Positions 21,783-29,493 are shown, counted from the first letter of the stretch. The stretch: DNA of 32,533 nt from Pseudoflavonifractor sp. MSJ-30 (GCF_018918045.1 NZ_JAHLPU010000024.1:1-32533); one strand, 5' to 3'. Numbers and translations: made by a program. The notes: generated by a model from the sequence alone, not told the origin.

Positions 21783-22376
21783 ATGGAAACATGCCGAATC
21801 AGCGACAACATCAGCTATATTCCCGCCACTGAGGCTCCCCTCTCAGCGGATATTGGGATCATCCGGGATGGCGCAGGGACATGGCTGTATGATGTTGGAA
21901 ACGACCCGCAGGCAATCGCGAACCTGACCGGGAAATACAATGTCGTCCTCTCCCATTTTCATGAGGATCACACTGGAAATCTGCAAAAGCTGAACATTCA
22001 AAGTTTCTATGTTTCCGGTGAAACGCGGCGGCATACAGGAATGGGGACAGTGGTAACCGGGGATCTATATTTTGGCGCGCTGCACCTCTTTCCGCTCCCC
22101 TCCAGCCACTGCAAGGGCTGCCTGGGGCTGGAGGTGGACGGACGCTATGCCTTTGTAGGGGACGCGCTGTACTGCAAAACGAAAAATGGGGCATACACAT
22201 TCAGCGTCCAGCTGGTGCATGATCTGCTTGCGGTTCTCAAAAAACTGACCGCCCCCGATCTCCTTGTCAGCCACTTTCCCGGAATGATTCGCCCCCGTGC
22301 AGATGTGATCGCGGAGTTTGAAGCGCTGTATGCCATGCGGCAGCCGGGGAACAATGAGATCCTGCTCAGGCAGTAG
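21783..22376 (+). CDS. MBL-fold metallo-hydrolase
   Basis: 197 residues from ATG 21783. The full metal-binding set of the metallo-beta-lactamase fold is visible: HFHEDH at 58-63, a histidine in LPSSHCKGCLGL, an aspartate in AFVGDALY and a histidine in LLVSHFPGMI. It is shorter than most MBL hydrolases (no lactonase-type or RNase J additions), so the substrate is open; a thioester or small lactone is possible. ATG 21783 is preferred because GGAGGG lies 8 bases upstream; ATG 21777 would be only 2 bases away. It is the last gene of the attenuator-led cluster; no strong terminator follows, only inverted repeats. Confidence 0.85.
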   Translation: METCRISDNISYIPATEAPLSADIGIIRDGAGTWLYDVGNDPQAIANLTGKYNVVLSHFHEDHTGNLQKLNIQSFYVSGETRRHTGMGTVVTGDLYFGALHLFPLPSSHCKGCLGLEVDGRYAFVGDALYCKTKNGAYTFSVQLVHDLLAVLKKLTAPDLLVSHFPGMIRPRADVIAEFEALYAMRQPGNNEILLRQ

Positions 22377-22410
22377 CATCGACTGGACAAAGTGCGGCAA
22401 GCGCCTATCA

Positions 22411-22437
22411 AGGTCTCAAGTGAATTTGTCGTGAGAC
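22411..22437. repeat. short inverted repeat after the MBL gene
   Basis: GTCTCA and TGAGAC are perfect inverses separated by about 13 bases. No T-tract follows, so termination is not implied. Confidence 0.4.
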
Positions 22438-22445
22438 TGACAGAG

Positions 22446-22515
22446 CCGCAAAGCCCTGCCGCCGCGCTGCATACGCCCCTCCTCCCTGCTCAGGGAAGGT
22501 TTTTCGGCTTTGCGG
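22446..22515. repeat. hairpin repeat with CCGCAAAGCC ends
   Basis: CCGCAAAGCC (22446-22455) and GGCTTTGCGG (22506-22515) are perfect inverses; an inner TCCCT/AGGGA hairpin lies in between. The same CCGCAAAGCC block opens the composite repeat at 8029, suggesting a shared dispersed family. It may also act as a Rho-independent-like barrier. Confidence 0.6.
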
Positions 22516-22550
22516 GTTGTAAATAAATAGAAAATGAAGCCATCCTTCCA

Positions 22551-22579
22551 TTGCTTTTCAGCCGGAAGTATGGCATAAT
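22551..22579 (+). promoter_or_regulatory. promoter of der-plsY-gpsA
   Basis: TTGCTT (22551-22556), a 17-bp spacer and CATAAT (22574-22579), about 40 bases before der. Confidence 0.65.
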
Positions 22580-22617
22580 AACGAAAACCCTTTGATAGAA
22601 GAAAGGACGTGTTGCTC

Positions 22618-23949
22618 ATGGCAAAACCTCTGGTTGCCATTGTGGGCCGCCCCAATGTGGGCAAGTCTATGCTGTTTAACAAGCTCACCGGTCAGCGTAC
22701 CTCCATTGTGGAGGACACCCCCGGCGTGACCCGGGACCGGATCTATGGAGACTGCGAATGGTGCGGCCGCACCTTCTCCCTGGTAGATACCGGCGGTATC
22801 GAGCCCAGCACCGACAACGATATGCTGAAATTCATGCGCCGTCAGGCGGAGATCGGCATTGAACTGGCGGATGCCATTATCATGGTCGCGGACGTCCGCA
22901 GCGGCGTTACCGCGGCGGATCAGGACGTGGCCACTCTGCTGCGTAAGTCCGGAAAGCCCGTGGCTCTGGCTGTCAACAAGTGCGATTCCGTTGGCCCCGT
23001 GAACCCGGATGTGTACGAATTCTACTGCCTGGGTATCGGCGACCTGTTCGAGACCTCCGCCGTCCACGGTCACGGTACCGGCGATCTGCTGGACTGGGTG
23101 CTGCAAAATATCCCCGCGGACGACGGCGAGGAAGAGGATGACGATGTAATTAAGGTCGCCATCGTGGGCAAGCCCAATGTGGGCAAGTCCAGCCTGCTGA
23201 ACCGAATCCTGGGTGAGGAGCGCGTTATCGTCTCCAACGTTGCCGGAACCACCCGGGACGCCATCGACTCTTATTACGAGAACGAAACCGGAAAGTACTG
23301 CTTCATCGACACTGCCGGTATGCGCCGGAAGAGCAAGGTGGACGATGCCATTGAAAAGTACTCCAATATGCGTTCCGTCAGCGCTATCGACCGGGCGGAC
23401 GTGTGCCTGATTCTCATTGACGCCAACGAGGGCGTCACCGAGCAGGACACCAAGATCGCGGGCCTGGTCCACGAGGCGGGCAAGGCCGCCATTATCGTGG
23501 TCAACAAGTGGGACGCTGTGGCCGACAAGGAGACCAACACCATGCGGGATATGGAGGCCGACGTCCGCAAGGGCCTGAGCTATATGCTCTATGCCCCGGT
23601 CATCTTCCTCTCCGCCCTGACCGGCGCCCGGTGCGACCGGCTGTTTGAGACCATTCAGGAGGTCCACAGGCAGAATACCAGCCGCATCACCACCGGCAAT
23701 CTGAACGCCGTGCTGGCAGATGCCACCGCCCGGGTCCAGCCGCCCACGGACAAGGGCCGCCGCCTGAAGATCTACTATATGACCCAGGCCAGCTCCAAGC
23801 CCCCCCACTTCATCATTTTCTGCAACGACGCAAGGCTGTTCCACTTCTCCTATCAGCGGTATCTGGAAAACCAGATCCGGGAGGTCTTCGGCCTGCAGGG
23901 CACTCCCATTCGGATCACCATCCGTCAGAAGGGCGACAAGGAGGAATAA
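22618..23949 (+). CDS. der: ribosome assembly GTPase Der (EngA)
   Basis: 443 residues, the tandem-GTPase Der, needed for late 50S subunit maturation. G domain 1 has the P-loop GRPNVGKS near the N-terminus; G domain 2 has GKPNVGKSS at about residue 185, both with DTPG/DTAG-type G3 motifs (VDTGGI and IDTAGMRRKSK) and NKCD/NKWD G4 motifs. A C-terminal KH-like domain (RLKIYYMTQASSKPPHFIIF) completes the family layout. An acidic linker (DDGEEEDDDV) separates the G domains. ATG 22618 is preferred over GTG 22609 because AAGGA lies 10 bases upstream of it. It is followed by plsY after 3 bp. Confidence 0.97.
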   Translation: MAKPLVAIVGRPNVGKSMLFNKLTGQRTSIVEDTPGVTRDRIYGDCEWCGRTFSLVDTGGIEPSTDNDMLKFMRRQAEIGIELADAIIMVADVRSGVTAADQDVATLLRKSGKPVALAVNKCDSVGPVNPDVYEFYCLGIGDLFETSAVHGHGTGDLLDWVLQNIPADDGEEEDDDVIKVAIVGKPNVGKSSLLNRILGEERVIVSNVAGTTRDAIDSYYENETGKYCFIDTAGMRRKSKVDDAIEKYSNMRSVSAIDRADVCLILIDANEGVTEQDTKIAGLVHEAGKAAIIVVNKWDAVADKETNTMRDMEADVRKGLSYMLYAPVIFLSALTGARCDRLFETIQEVHRQNTSRITTGNLNAVLADATARVQPPTDKGRRLKIYYMTQASSKPPHFIIFCNDARLFHFSYQRYLENQIREVFGLQGTPIRITIRQKGDKEE

Positions 23950-23952
23950 GCT

Positions 23953-24582
23953 ATGGCCGTTTCCATTTTGCTGGTGTGTGTGCTGGGCTATCTGCTGGGC
24001 AACATCAACGGAGCCGTTCTGCTCTCCAAGCTGGTGGAAAAGGACGATGTCCGCCGCCACGGCAGCGGCAACGCGGGCTTTACCAACTTTTTCCGCAGCT
24101 ACGGCAAAGCCAACTCCCTGTTCGTCATTCTCATTGACGGCCTGAAGGCCGCGGCAGCCTGCCTGCTGGGCAGCTGGCTGCTGGGAAAATACGGCTATCG
24201 CACCGAGGGCATGCTTCTGGGCGGCCTGGCCGTTACGCTGGGCCATGATTTTCCGGCTCTGCTGGGCTTCCATGGGGGGAAGGGCATTGTCTGCGGCTTT
24301 GCCGCGGCGCTGACAACGGACTGGCGCATTGCGCTGATCATGCTGCTGGTGTTCTGCCTGGCCTATTTCCCCACAAAGTATGTGTCGCTTGGCTCAATCC
24401 TTGGCTCGGTTTGCTTTTTTGTCTGCTTCGCCCTGTTCTACCCCGGCCGTCCCTTTGTGCTGATTCTGTCCGGGGTTCTGGCGGCGCTGGCCGTTTTCCT
24501 CCATCGGGAGAATATCCGCCGCCTGATTAAAGGGCAGGAGCGGAAGACCGACTTCTTCCGGAAGAAGGAGGAGAAGCAGTGA
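23953..24582 (+). CDS. plsY: glycerol-3-phosphate acyltransferase PlsY
   Basis: 209-residue integral membrane enzyme that transfers the acyl group from acyl-phosphate to glycerol-3-phosphate, the first step of phospholipid synthesis in Firmicutes. The conserved motifs are clear: GSGNAGFTNFFRSYGK (motif 1), GHDFPALLGFHGGKG (motif 2) and a third near the C-terminus at YFPTKYVSLGSI. About six or seven hydrophobic segments are seen. The ribosome binding site AAGGAGG lies inside the end of der. The C-terminal tail is basic. It overlaps gpsA by 4 bp (GTGA), so acceptor-synthesising and acceptor-using enzymes are made together. Confidence 0.96.
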   Translation: MAVSILLVCVLGYLLGNINGAVLLSKLVEKDDVRRHGSGNAGFTNFFRSYGKANSLFVILIDGLKAAAACLLGSWLLGKYGYRTEGMLLGGLAVTLGHDFPALLGFHGGKGIVCGFAAALTTDWRIALIMLLVFCLAYFPTKYVSLGSILGSVCFFVCFALFYPGRPFVLILSGVLAALAVFLHRENIRRLIKGQERKTDFFRKKEEKQ

Positions 24583-25574
24583 AAACAGCAGTCATCGGCG
24601 CCGGCGCCTGGGGTACTGCTCTGGCCTGTCAGCTGCGCCGCAACGGCCACGATGTTTCCCTCTGGTTCCGGGATCCGGAAAAGGCCGAGCTGGCTCAGAG
24701 AAGCCGGACCAATCCCCGCCTGAAGAATATTACGCTGCCCGATGGGCTGCTTTGTACGGCGGATCCCAAATGCGTGGAGGGCTGCGCTCTGGTGGTTATT
24801 GCCGCTCCGTCCTTTCCCATCCGCGCCGTCTGCCGGGCTGTGGCCCCTTATCTGGACAGAAATGCCGTTATGGTCTCCGTAACCAAGGGCATTGAGGAGG
24901 GGACGCTTCTGCGTATGAGCCAGATCGTGGCCCAGGAGACCGGCCGCAGAGTGGTGGCTCTGTCCGGCCCCTGTCACGCGGAAGAGGTGGCCGTCCAGGT
25001 GCCCACCGGATGCCTGGCTGCCTGCGAGGACAGAGTACTGGCGGAATTCGTCCAGGATGCCTTCATGTCCGAGAACTTCCGGGTCTATACCAGCCCGGAT
25101 GCCATCGGCGCGGAGCTGGGCGGGGCGCTGAAAAATGTCATCGCCCTGTGCGCCGGCGTGGCCACAGGCATGTGCTGCGGGGACAACACCAAGGCCATGC
25201 TCATGACCCGGGGCCTGACGGAGATCGCCCGGCTGGGTGTGTCCATGGGCGCCCGGAAGGAGACTTTGGCGGGCCTCTCCGGCGTGGGCGACCTGATCGT
25301 CACCTGCACAAGCCCCCACTCCCGCAACCGCCAGGCCGGTATCCTCATCGGCCAGGGGAAGACCCCTAAGGAGGCCATGGAAGAGGTGGGCGCCGTGGTG
25401 GAGGGCTACTATGCCACCAGGTCCGCCTGGGAACTGTGCCGGAAACAGGGCGTGGAAATGCCCATCGTCACCGCCGCCTACCAGGTGCTCTACCAGAACG
25501 CCGACGCCCGTGAGGCCGTCCAGAAGCTGCTCACAAGACAGAAAAAAGCGGAGTCGGAGGATCTGGGGTGGTAA
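24579..25574 (+). CDS. gpsA: NAD(P)-dependent glycerol-3-phosphate dehydrogenase
   Basis: 331 residues, the usual GpsA length. It reduces dihydroxyacetone phosphate to sn-glycerol-3-phosphate, the acceptor for PlsY. The nucleotide-binding VIGAGAWGTALA is at the N-terminus, LSGPCHAEEVA in the middle, and the catalytic lysine is in LGGALKNVIALCAGVATGM. The C-terminal helical domain holds GLSGVGDLIVTCTSPHSRNR, also a family signature. It starts with GTG 24579 inside the plsY stop (AAGGAGGAG 8 bases upstream). In many clostridia spoIVA follows this gene; here spoIVA lies about 5 kb to the left on the other strand. Confidence 0.97.
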   Translation: MKTAVIGAGAWGTALACQLRRNGHDVSLWFRDPEKAELAQRSRTNPRLKNITLPDGLLCTADPKCVEGCALVVIAAPSFPIRAVCRAVAPYLDRNAVMVSVTKGIEEGTLLRMSQIVAQETGRRVVALSGPCHAEEVAVQVPTGCLAACEDRVLAEFVQDAFMSENFRVYTSPDAIGAELGGALKNVIALCAGVATGMCCGDNTKAMLMTRGLTEIARLGVSMGARKETLAGLSGVGDLIVTCTSPHSRNRQAGILIGQGKTPKEAMEEVGAVVEGYYATRSAWELCRKQGVEMPIVTAAYQVLYQNADAREAVQKLLTRQKKAESEDLGW

Positions 25575-25607
25575 ATCGTTTGCCCGGCCCCACAAATAGA
25601 AAACCAG

Positions 25608-25704
25608 TAGGGGCGGCAATCTGCCGCCCGCTAGCTTTTGAGACTGAGTGTCGATACGAGACGCTCAATTTCGAAAGGAATGCGGGCGGCAGGTTGCCGC
25701 CCCC
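25608..25704. repeat. near-perfect 97-bp hairpin element
   Basis: The ends are 22-bp near-identical inverted repeats (25610-25631 and 25682-25703, 21 of 22 matching), each itself a GGGCGGCA/TGCCGCCC palindrome. Inside, GAGTGTC and GACGCTC pair, and CTTTTGAGA pairs with TTTCGAAAG with G-U tolerance. Transcribed, the whole element would fold as one long hairpin. It carries no gene and lies between convergent gpsA and an AT-rich orphan gene. Confidence 0.8.
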
Positions 25705-25792
25705 ATTAAAAATACCATTTCACAACTAGCACAAAAGATAAAGCACAAAGGTTAGTGATTTGCTTTGTTGCTGAAACAATAAGTAATTCTGC

Positions 25793-27013
25793 TTAACTCT
25801 GAACATCTAACCGTTTGGCTTTTTCAAGCATTGCAATATAATCACGGTACCATTGCGGCAAATCACCATTTGGCGGACAACACCGAGCGCAGGGGGCATA
25901 TCCTCTGGATTGAACACGAAAAAGGTGATATGGGATATTTGCGGATGAACAGCCACATTTTCTGTGGTACTTAGTTCCGCTTCGGGAAATGTAAACCGTA
26001 TAACTCCCATAAATACGATTGTTATTGTCCTTTGGCAAATTATCTTGTGTAAAAGAGATGTTCGTTGGAACTTTGCAGAAATCCCGTATAGATTGGCCTG
26101 ATAGTTCTTTAATAAACTCTGCTCTTTCTATTTCACGTTGTTCCTTCTCTTGCTCCATTTTGCGTAATCGCTCTTGCTCCCTTCTGGCTTCTATAATACT
26201 GTGCCTCGCGAACAAGACAATTCGGACAAGAAAGATCAATGCCAAAATTTCGCAAATTGTATGGAAGGCTACATCATTTGCGAAGATATCAGAAATCGTA
26301 AAGTCCTTCTCGGTTGGGAGAAGCGGTTTCGTAGGTTTCGTGGGACGTGATTCTGTGAATTTTGACTTTACATAACGATTGCTGGTCAAGTCTATTTTTC
26401 TAACAGGTTCCAATGTTAGGGTTACATTGAACTCCGCAGATTCACCGGCACCCCTCCCGCGCGTTTCTCTTGCGTAAATTGTGTAACTATTTATTGTGCC
26501 TTCGTTTAGCCTGTCGAGAGGAAATAAAAAGGTTTCCGTTTTCTCTCCAACATCGTCTATGCTGGGGTCATGCTCTGTAATCGTTATTTGGAGCGTGTTG
26601 TTCCGAAATAAGTTGATTTTTACCTGAGTCCGATTGGAAAGACTGCTGCCGTTGATATTGGCAGAGTATGAAAAATCGTTTCCTATTCCACCGTTTCGTA
26701 TTAGATTATACGAAATTGTTGCGCGCATTTCAATGCTTTCACCTAAATCATATTTTTTGCTGACATTCTTATTATAATCAATTATGGAAGCGGTTTCGAA
26801 CTGCTTGGCCCGCTTTTGGTAGTCTTCGATTGCATCCTCATAATCTGCCAAAGCGCTCTCATAATTCAAATAAACAATGTTGTATTCGTTTCGTGCTGCT
26901 TCACGGCGTTCTGTGGTATATGGCCTGATCCTAAAATAAGCGACAGCCAAAATGCATATGCAATAAATTACCCCGTACTTGAGTACCTTTTTCAAACATC
27001 TATTTACATCCAT
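25793..27013 (-). CDS. orphan AT-rich membrane protein with Ada-like zinc motif
   Basis: 406 residues; I do not recognise the whole protein. A transmembrane helix at about 11-27 (YGVIYCICILAVAYF) is followed by a coiled coil (about 33-70), a beta-rich domain likely outside the membrane (about 75-215), a second helix at about 245-267 (FHTICEILALIFLVRIVLF), a charged coiled coil and a C-terminal module. That module, GTKYHRKCGC (346-355) plus GYAPCARCC (371-379), resembles the YHR-C...PC-x-x-C metal-binding motif seen in Ada-type and nuclease-associated tails. Base composition and codon use are far more AT-rich than the neighbours, suggesting transfer. ATG 27013 has a weak GGGG site upstream; an alternative TTG start at 27040 is less likely. 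Confidence 0.7.
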   Translation of the reverse strand: MDVNRCLKKVLKYGVIYCICILAVAYFRIRPYTTERREAARNEYNIVYLNYESALADYEDAIEDYQKRAKQFETASIIDYNKNVSKKYDLGESIEMRATISYNLIRNGGIGNDFSYSANINGSSLSNRTQVKINLFRNNTLQITITEHDPSIDDVGEKTETFLFPLDRLNEGTINSYTIYARETRGRGAGESAEFNVTLTLEPVRKIDLTSNRYVKSKFTESRPTKPTKPLLPTEKDFTISDIFANDVAFHTICEILALIFLVRIVLFARHSIIEARREQERLRKMEQEKEQREIERAEFIKELSGQSIRDFCKVPTNISFTQDNLPKDNNNRIYGSYTVYISRSGTKYHRKCGCSSANIPYHLFRVQSRGYAPCARCCPPNGDLPQWYRDYIAMLEKAKRLDVQS

Positions 27014-27055
27014 AATTACCCCACGCAAATAATTGCACAACTCTTATCATCGCAA

Positions 27056-27083
27056 ATTATACCACAATTTTCTGTATTTACAA
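27056..27083 (-). promoter_or_regulatory. promoter of the AT-rich orphan gene
   Basis: Minus strand TTGTAA (27083-27078), a 16-bp spacer and TATAAT (27061-27056), about 45 bases upstream of the start codon. Confidence 0.65.
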
Positions 27084-27130
27084 TACTTTCACCCAATATA
27101 AGTAAGTGTTATCAGGAATCAGGGTAATTG

Positions 27131-27170
27131 AAAAGCACATCCCACCCGATCTCTCGGGCAGGATGTGCTT
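27131..27170 (-). terminator. probable terminator of the GGGtGRT operon
   Basis: AAGCACATCC (27133-27142) pairs with GGATGTGCTT (27161-27170), with an inner CCCGA/TCGGG stem. On the minus strand it ends in TTTTC, so it suits the leftward operon ending at 27234. Confidence 0.6.
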
Positions 27171-27188
27171 CTTATATCTCATGCGGAC

Positions 27189-27210
27189 GGGACGATGTGG
27201 GCATCGTCCC
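27189..27210. repeat. solitary GGGACGATG/CATCGTCCC palindrome
   Basis: A perfect 9-bp inverted repeat with loop TGGG, followed by CTAC. It matches the right-hand palindrome of the 106-bp repeats at 8209 and 32328, except that the G-C pair in the stem is replaced by A-T. Confidence 0.7.
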
Positions 27211-27233
27211 CTACATTTTGGGGGAGGAAATGC

Positions 27234-28235
27234 TTACTTCTTCAGCGCTTCCTCAACAGCAACAGCCACAGAAACGGTGGCGCCGACCATGGGGTTGTTG
27301 CCCATGCCCAGGAAGCCCATCATTTCCACGTGGGCGGGGACGGAGGAGGAACCGGCGAACTGGGCATCGGAGTGCATACGGCCCATGGTGTCGGTCATGC
27401 CGTAGGAAGCGGGACCGGCGGCCATGTTGTCAGGATGCAGCGTGCGGCCCGTGCCGCCGCCGGAGGCCACGGAGAAGTACTTCTTGCCCTGCTCAATGCA
27501 CTCCTTCTTGTAGGTACCGGCAACGGGGTGCTGGAAACGGGTGGGGTTGGTGGAGTTGCCGGTGATGGAAACGTCCACGCCCTCGTGGTGCATGATGGCC
27601 ACGCCCTCGCGGACGTCGTCGGCGCCGAAGCAGCGGACAGCGGCCCGCTCGCCGTCGGAGTACTTGTACTCCTTGACGATCTTCAGCTCGCCGGTGTAGT
27701 AGTCGAACTGGGTCTGCACGTAGGTGAAGCCGTTGATCCGGGAGATGATCTGGGCGGCGTCCTTGCCCAGACCGTTCAGGATGACCCGCAGGGGCTCCTT
27801 CCGGGCCTTGTTGGCGGAACGGGCAATACCGATGGCACCTTCGGCGGCGGCGAAGGACTCGTGGCCGGCCAGGAAAGCGAAGCACTTGGTCTCATCCCGC
27901 AGCAGCATGGCACCCAGGTTGCCGTGGCCCAGACCGACCTTCCGGTCCTCAGCCACGGAGCCATCGATGCAGAAAGCCTGCAGGCCGATGCCGATGGCCT
28001 CGGCGGCCTCAGCGGCGGTCTTGACGTTCTTCTTCAGAGCGATGGCAGCGCCTACGGTGTAAGCCCAGCAGGCGTTCTCAAAGCAGATGGGCTGAATGCC
28101 CTTGACGATTTCATAGGGATCGAAGCCCTTGGCCTGGCAGATCTCGCGGCACTCCTCCACGGAAGAGATGCCGTACTGAGCGAGGACGCCGTTGATCTTG
28201 TCGATTCTTCTTTCGTAACTTTCAAACAAAGCCAT
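27234..28235 (-). CDS. GGGtGRT protein
   Basis: 333 residues. The name-giving motif is seen as SGGGTGRTLHPDNMAAGPAS (about residue 271). Other conserved-looking parts are GHGNLGAMLLRDETKCFAFL, a SYERRIDKINGVLAQYGI start and several cysteines (EECREICQ, PICFENACWAY, QAFCIDGS). The family is known by this motif, is common in anaerobes and has no function I know of. It is always expected beside the scaffold-like gene just upstream here (16-bp gap), so a role in iron-sulfur or metal handling is inferred from the partner alone. No signal peptide is present. The ribosome binding site is GAGGAGGACG, about 4 bases upstream of the start at 28235. Confidence 0.88.
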   Translation of the reverse strand: MALFESYERRIDKINGVLAQYGISSVEECREICQAKGFDPYEIVKGIQPICFENACWAYTVGAAIALKKNVKTAAEAAEAIGIGLQAFCIDGSVAEDRKVGLGHGNLGAMLLRDETKCFAFLAGHESFAAAEGAIGIARSANKARKEPLRVILNGLGKDAAQIISRINGFTYVQTQFDYYTGELKIVKEYKYSDGERAAVRCFGADDVREGVAIMHHEGVDVSITGNSTNPTRFQHPVAGTYKKECIEQGKKYFSVASGGGTGRTLHPDNMAAGPASYGMTDTMGRMHSDAQFAGSSSVPAHVEMMGFLGMGNNPMVGATVSVAVAVEEALKK

Positions 28236-28250
28236 TGTTTCGTCCTCCTC

Positions 28251-28943
28251 TTATTCCTGACGGGGGTCGATGTACTTGGGCGCGTTGTCGAAGCGGCCGT
28301 AGTGACCCATAGCCTTCTTGTAGGCGGTATTGGCGTCGTCGCCTTTCTTCATGAAGTCCATCATCTTGCCCAGGTTTACGAACTCATAGCCGATAATCAG
28401 GTTCTCCTCGTCCAGAGCGACCCGGGTAACATAGCCCTCGGCCATCTCCAGATAGCGGGGACCCTTGGAGCGGGTGGCGAACATGGTGCCGACCTGGCTG
28501 CGCAGGCCCTTGCCCAGATCCTCCAGAGAAGCGCCCACGACCAGGCCGCCCTCGGAGAACGCGGACTGGCTGCGGCCGTAAACGATCTGCAGGAACAGCT
28601 CACGCATAGCGGTGTTGATGGCGTCGCACACCAGATCGGTGTTCAGGGCTTCCAGAATGGTCTTGCCGATGAGAATCTCGGCGGCCATGGCGGCGGAATG
28701 GGTCATGCCGGAGCAACCGATGGTTTCCACCAGAGCCTCCTCAATAACGCCCTCCTTGATGTTCAGGGTCAGCTTGCAGGCGCCCTGCTGAGGCGCGCAC
28801 CAGCCGATACCATGGGTAAAGCCGCTGATGTCCTTGATCTCCTTGGCCTGAACCCACTTGCCCTCTTCGGGAATGGGAGCGGGGCCATGGTAGGCGCCCT
28901 TAGCCACGGAGCACATATTCTGTACTTCTGCACTGTAAATCAT
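28251..28943 (-). CDS. iron-sulfur scaffold-like protein, partner of GGGtGRT
   Basis: 230 residues from ATG 28943. The middle (VEGIGCSGMTHSAAMAAEI-like: ETIGCSGMTHSAAMAAEILI, about 74-93) resembles the NifU/IscU N-terminal fold, where a cysteine lies next to a small-residue helix. Other cysteines are at NMCSVAKGA, GWCAPQQGAC and TDLVCDAI. Known database names for close relatives are iron-sulfur cluster assembly scaffold protein, but cluster binding has not been shown to my knowledge. The length is greater than IscU (about 130), with an extra C-terminal domain (GYVTRVALDEENLIIGYEFV). The start has AAGGAAA 8 bases upstream. It is the first gene of a two-gene operon behind a perfect-consensus promoter. 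Confidence 0.82.
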   Translation of the reverse strand: MIYSAEVQNMCSVAKGAYHGPAPIPEEGKWVQAKEIKDISGFTHGIGWCAPQQGACKLTLNIKEGVIEEALVETIGCSGMTHSAAMAAEILIGKTILEALNTDLVCDAINTAMRELFLQIVYGRSQSAFSEGGLVVGASLEDLGKGLRSQVGTMFATRSKGPRYLEMAEGYVTRVALDEENLIIGYEFVNLGKMMDFMKKGDDANTAYKKAMGHYGRFDNAPKYIDPRQE

Positions 28944-28969
28944 GGCAAATTTCCTTTCTTTCAAAAGAC

Positions 28970-29010
28970 GGTTTCGTCTTCGATAAATCTTCCGGAAAAT
29001 GCTGCGCAGA
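28970..29010 (-). promoter_or_regulatory. leader region of the scaffold-GGGtGRT operon
   Basis: The transcript should carry a leader of about 100 nt. AAGACG/CGTCTT (about 28965-28980) can form a small hairpin, and GCAGAG/CTCTGC (29009-29024) another just beyond. No known riboswitch is recognised. Confidence 0.3.
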
Positions 29011-29046
29011 GCCATCTCTGCTTATTCCCCAACAAATTCCGCATAC

Positions 29047-29075
29047 ATTATACATGGGCAAACGGGAAATGTCAA
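29047..29075 (-). promoter_or_regulatory. perfect-consensus promoter of the scaffold-GGGtGRT operon
   Basis: Minus strand TTGACA (29075-29070), a 17-bp spacer and TATAAT (29052-29047): both hexamers exact, implying strong expression. Confidence 0.9.
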
Positions 29076-29210
29076 TGGAATTCGATATAAAAATACCAGT
29101 TGGCGGACGATGCGCGCGTTCCACAATTTACCAGTATTTCAAAGCGGTTTTGGGTCAAACTATATCCGGGCGCCAAGGCGTTCCATATAAAAAGCAAGGA
29201 GGATCTTTCT

Positions 29211-29375
29211 ATGAACTGCCATGCCAACAAGAGCATCGAATGCACCGTAAAGCAGTGCGCCAACCACTGCGGCACCGAGAACTACTGCTCCCTGGATTCC
29301 ATTCTGGTGGGCACCCATGAGTGCGATCCCACTGTGGACCAGTGCACCGACTGCATGTCCTTCCACAGAAAGTAA
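29211..29375 (+). CDS. DUF1540 small cysteine-rich protein
   Basis: 54 residues with eight cysteines and several histidines: MNCHANKSIECTVKQCANHC, then ENYCSLDSILVG, HECDPTVDQCTDCMSF. The spacing C-x-V-x-x-C...C-x(5)-I-x-V followed by further cysteines is the DUF1540 pattern, a small presumed metal-binding domain common in spore-forming Firmicutes. No function is assigned. ATG 29211 is chosen because AAGGAGG lies 8 bases upstream. It stands alone with a strong terminator; no clear sigma-A promoter was found upstream, so control by a sporulation sigma factor is possible but unproven. Confidence 0.88.
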   Translation: MNCHANKSIECTVKQCANHCGTENYCSLDSILVGTHECDPTVDQCTDCMSFHRK

Positions 29376-29384
29376 GCGCGGCCT

Positions 29385-29427
29385 CGTCATTGCAGATGGA
29401 CTTTTTCCTCTGCAATGACGCTTTTTC
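29385..29427 (+). terminator. intrinsic terminator after the DUF1540 gene
   Basis: CGTCATTGCAGA (29385-29396) pairs perfectly with TCTGCAATGACG (29409-29420), followed by CTTTTTC. Confidence 0.9.
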
Positions 29428-29456
29428 TTGACGAATCCGGTATTTTTCTGTATGAT
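29428..29456 (+). promoter_or_regulatory. promoter of the HtrA protease gene
   Basis: TTGACG (29428-29433), a 17-bp spacer and TATGAT (29451-29456). It starts directly after the T-tract of the preceding terminator. Confidence 0.75.
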
Positions 29457-29493
29457 AGGGAAAAGCATTCCATATCCATAAGGAGGGCTTGCC

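Noticed and set aside
22558..24273. Long minus-strand open frame opposite der and plsY
   Set aside because: The plus strand has unmistakable Der and PlsY motifs; the antisense translation has no recognisable domain.
27165..29090. Plus-strand open frame opposite the GGGtGRT operon
   Set aside because: It runs across two genuine minus-strand genes and their gap without any motif; typical of GC-rich antisense frames.
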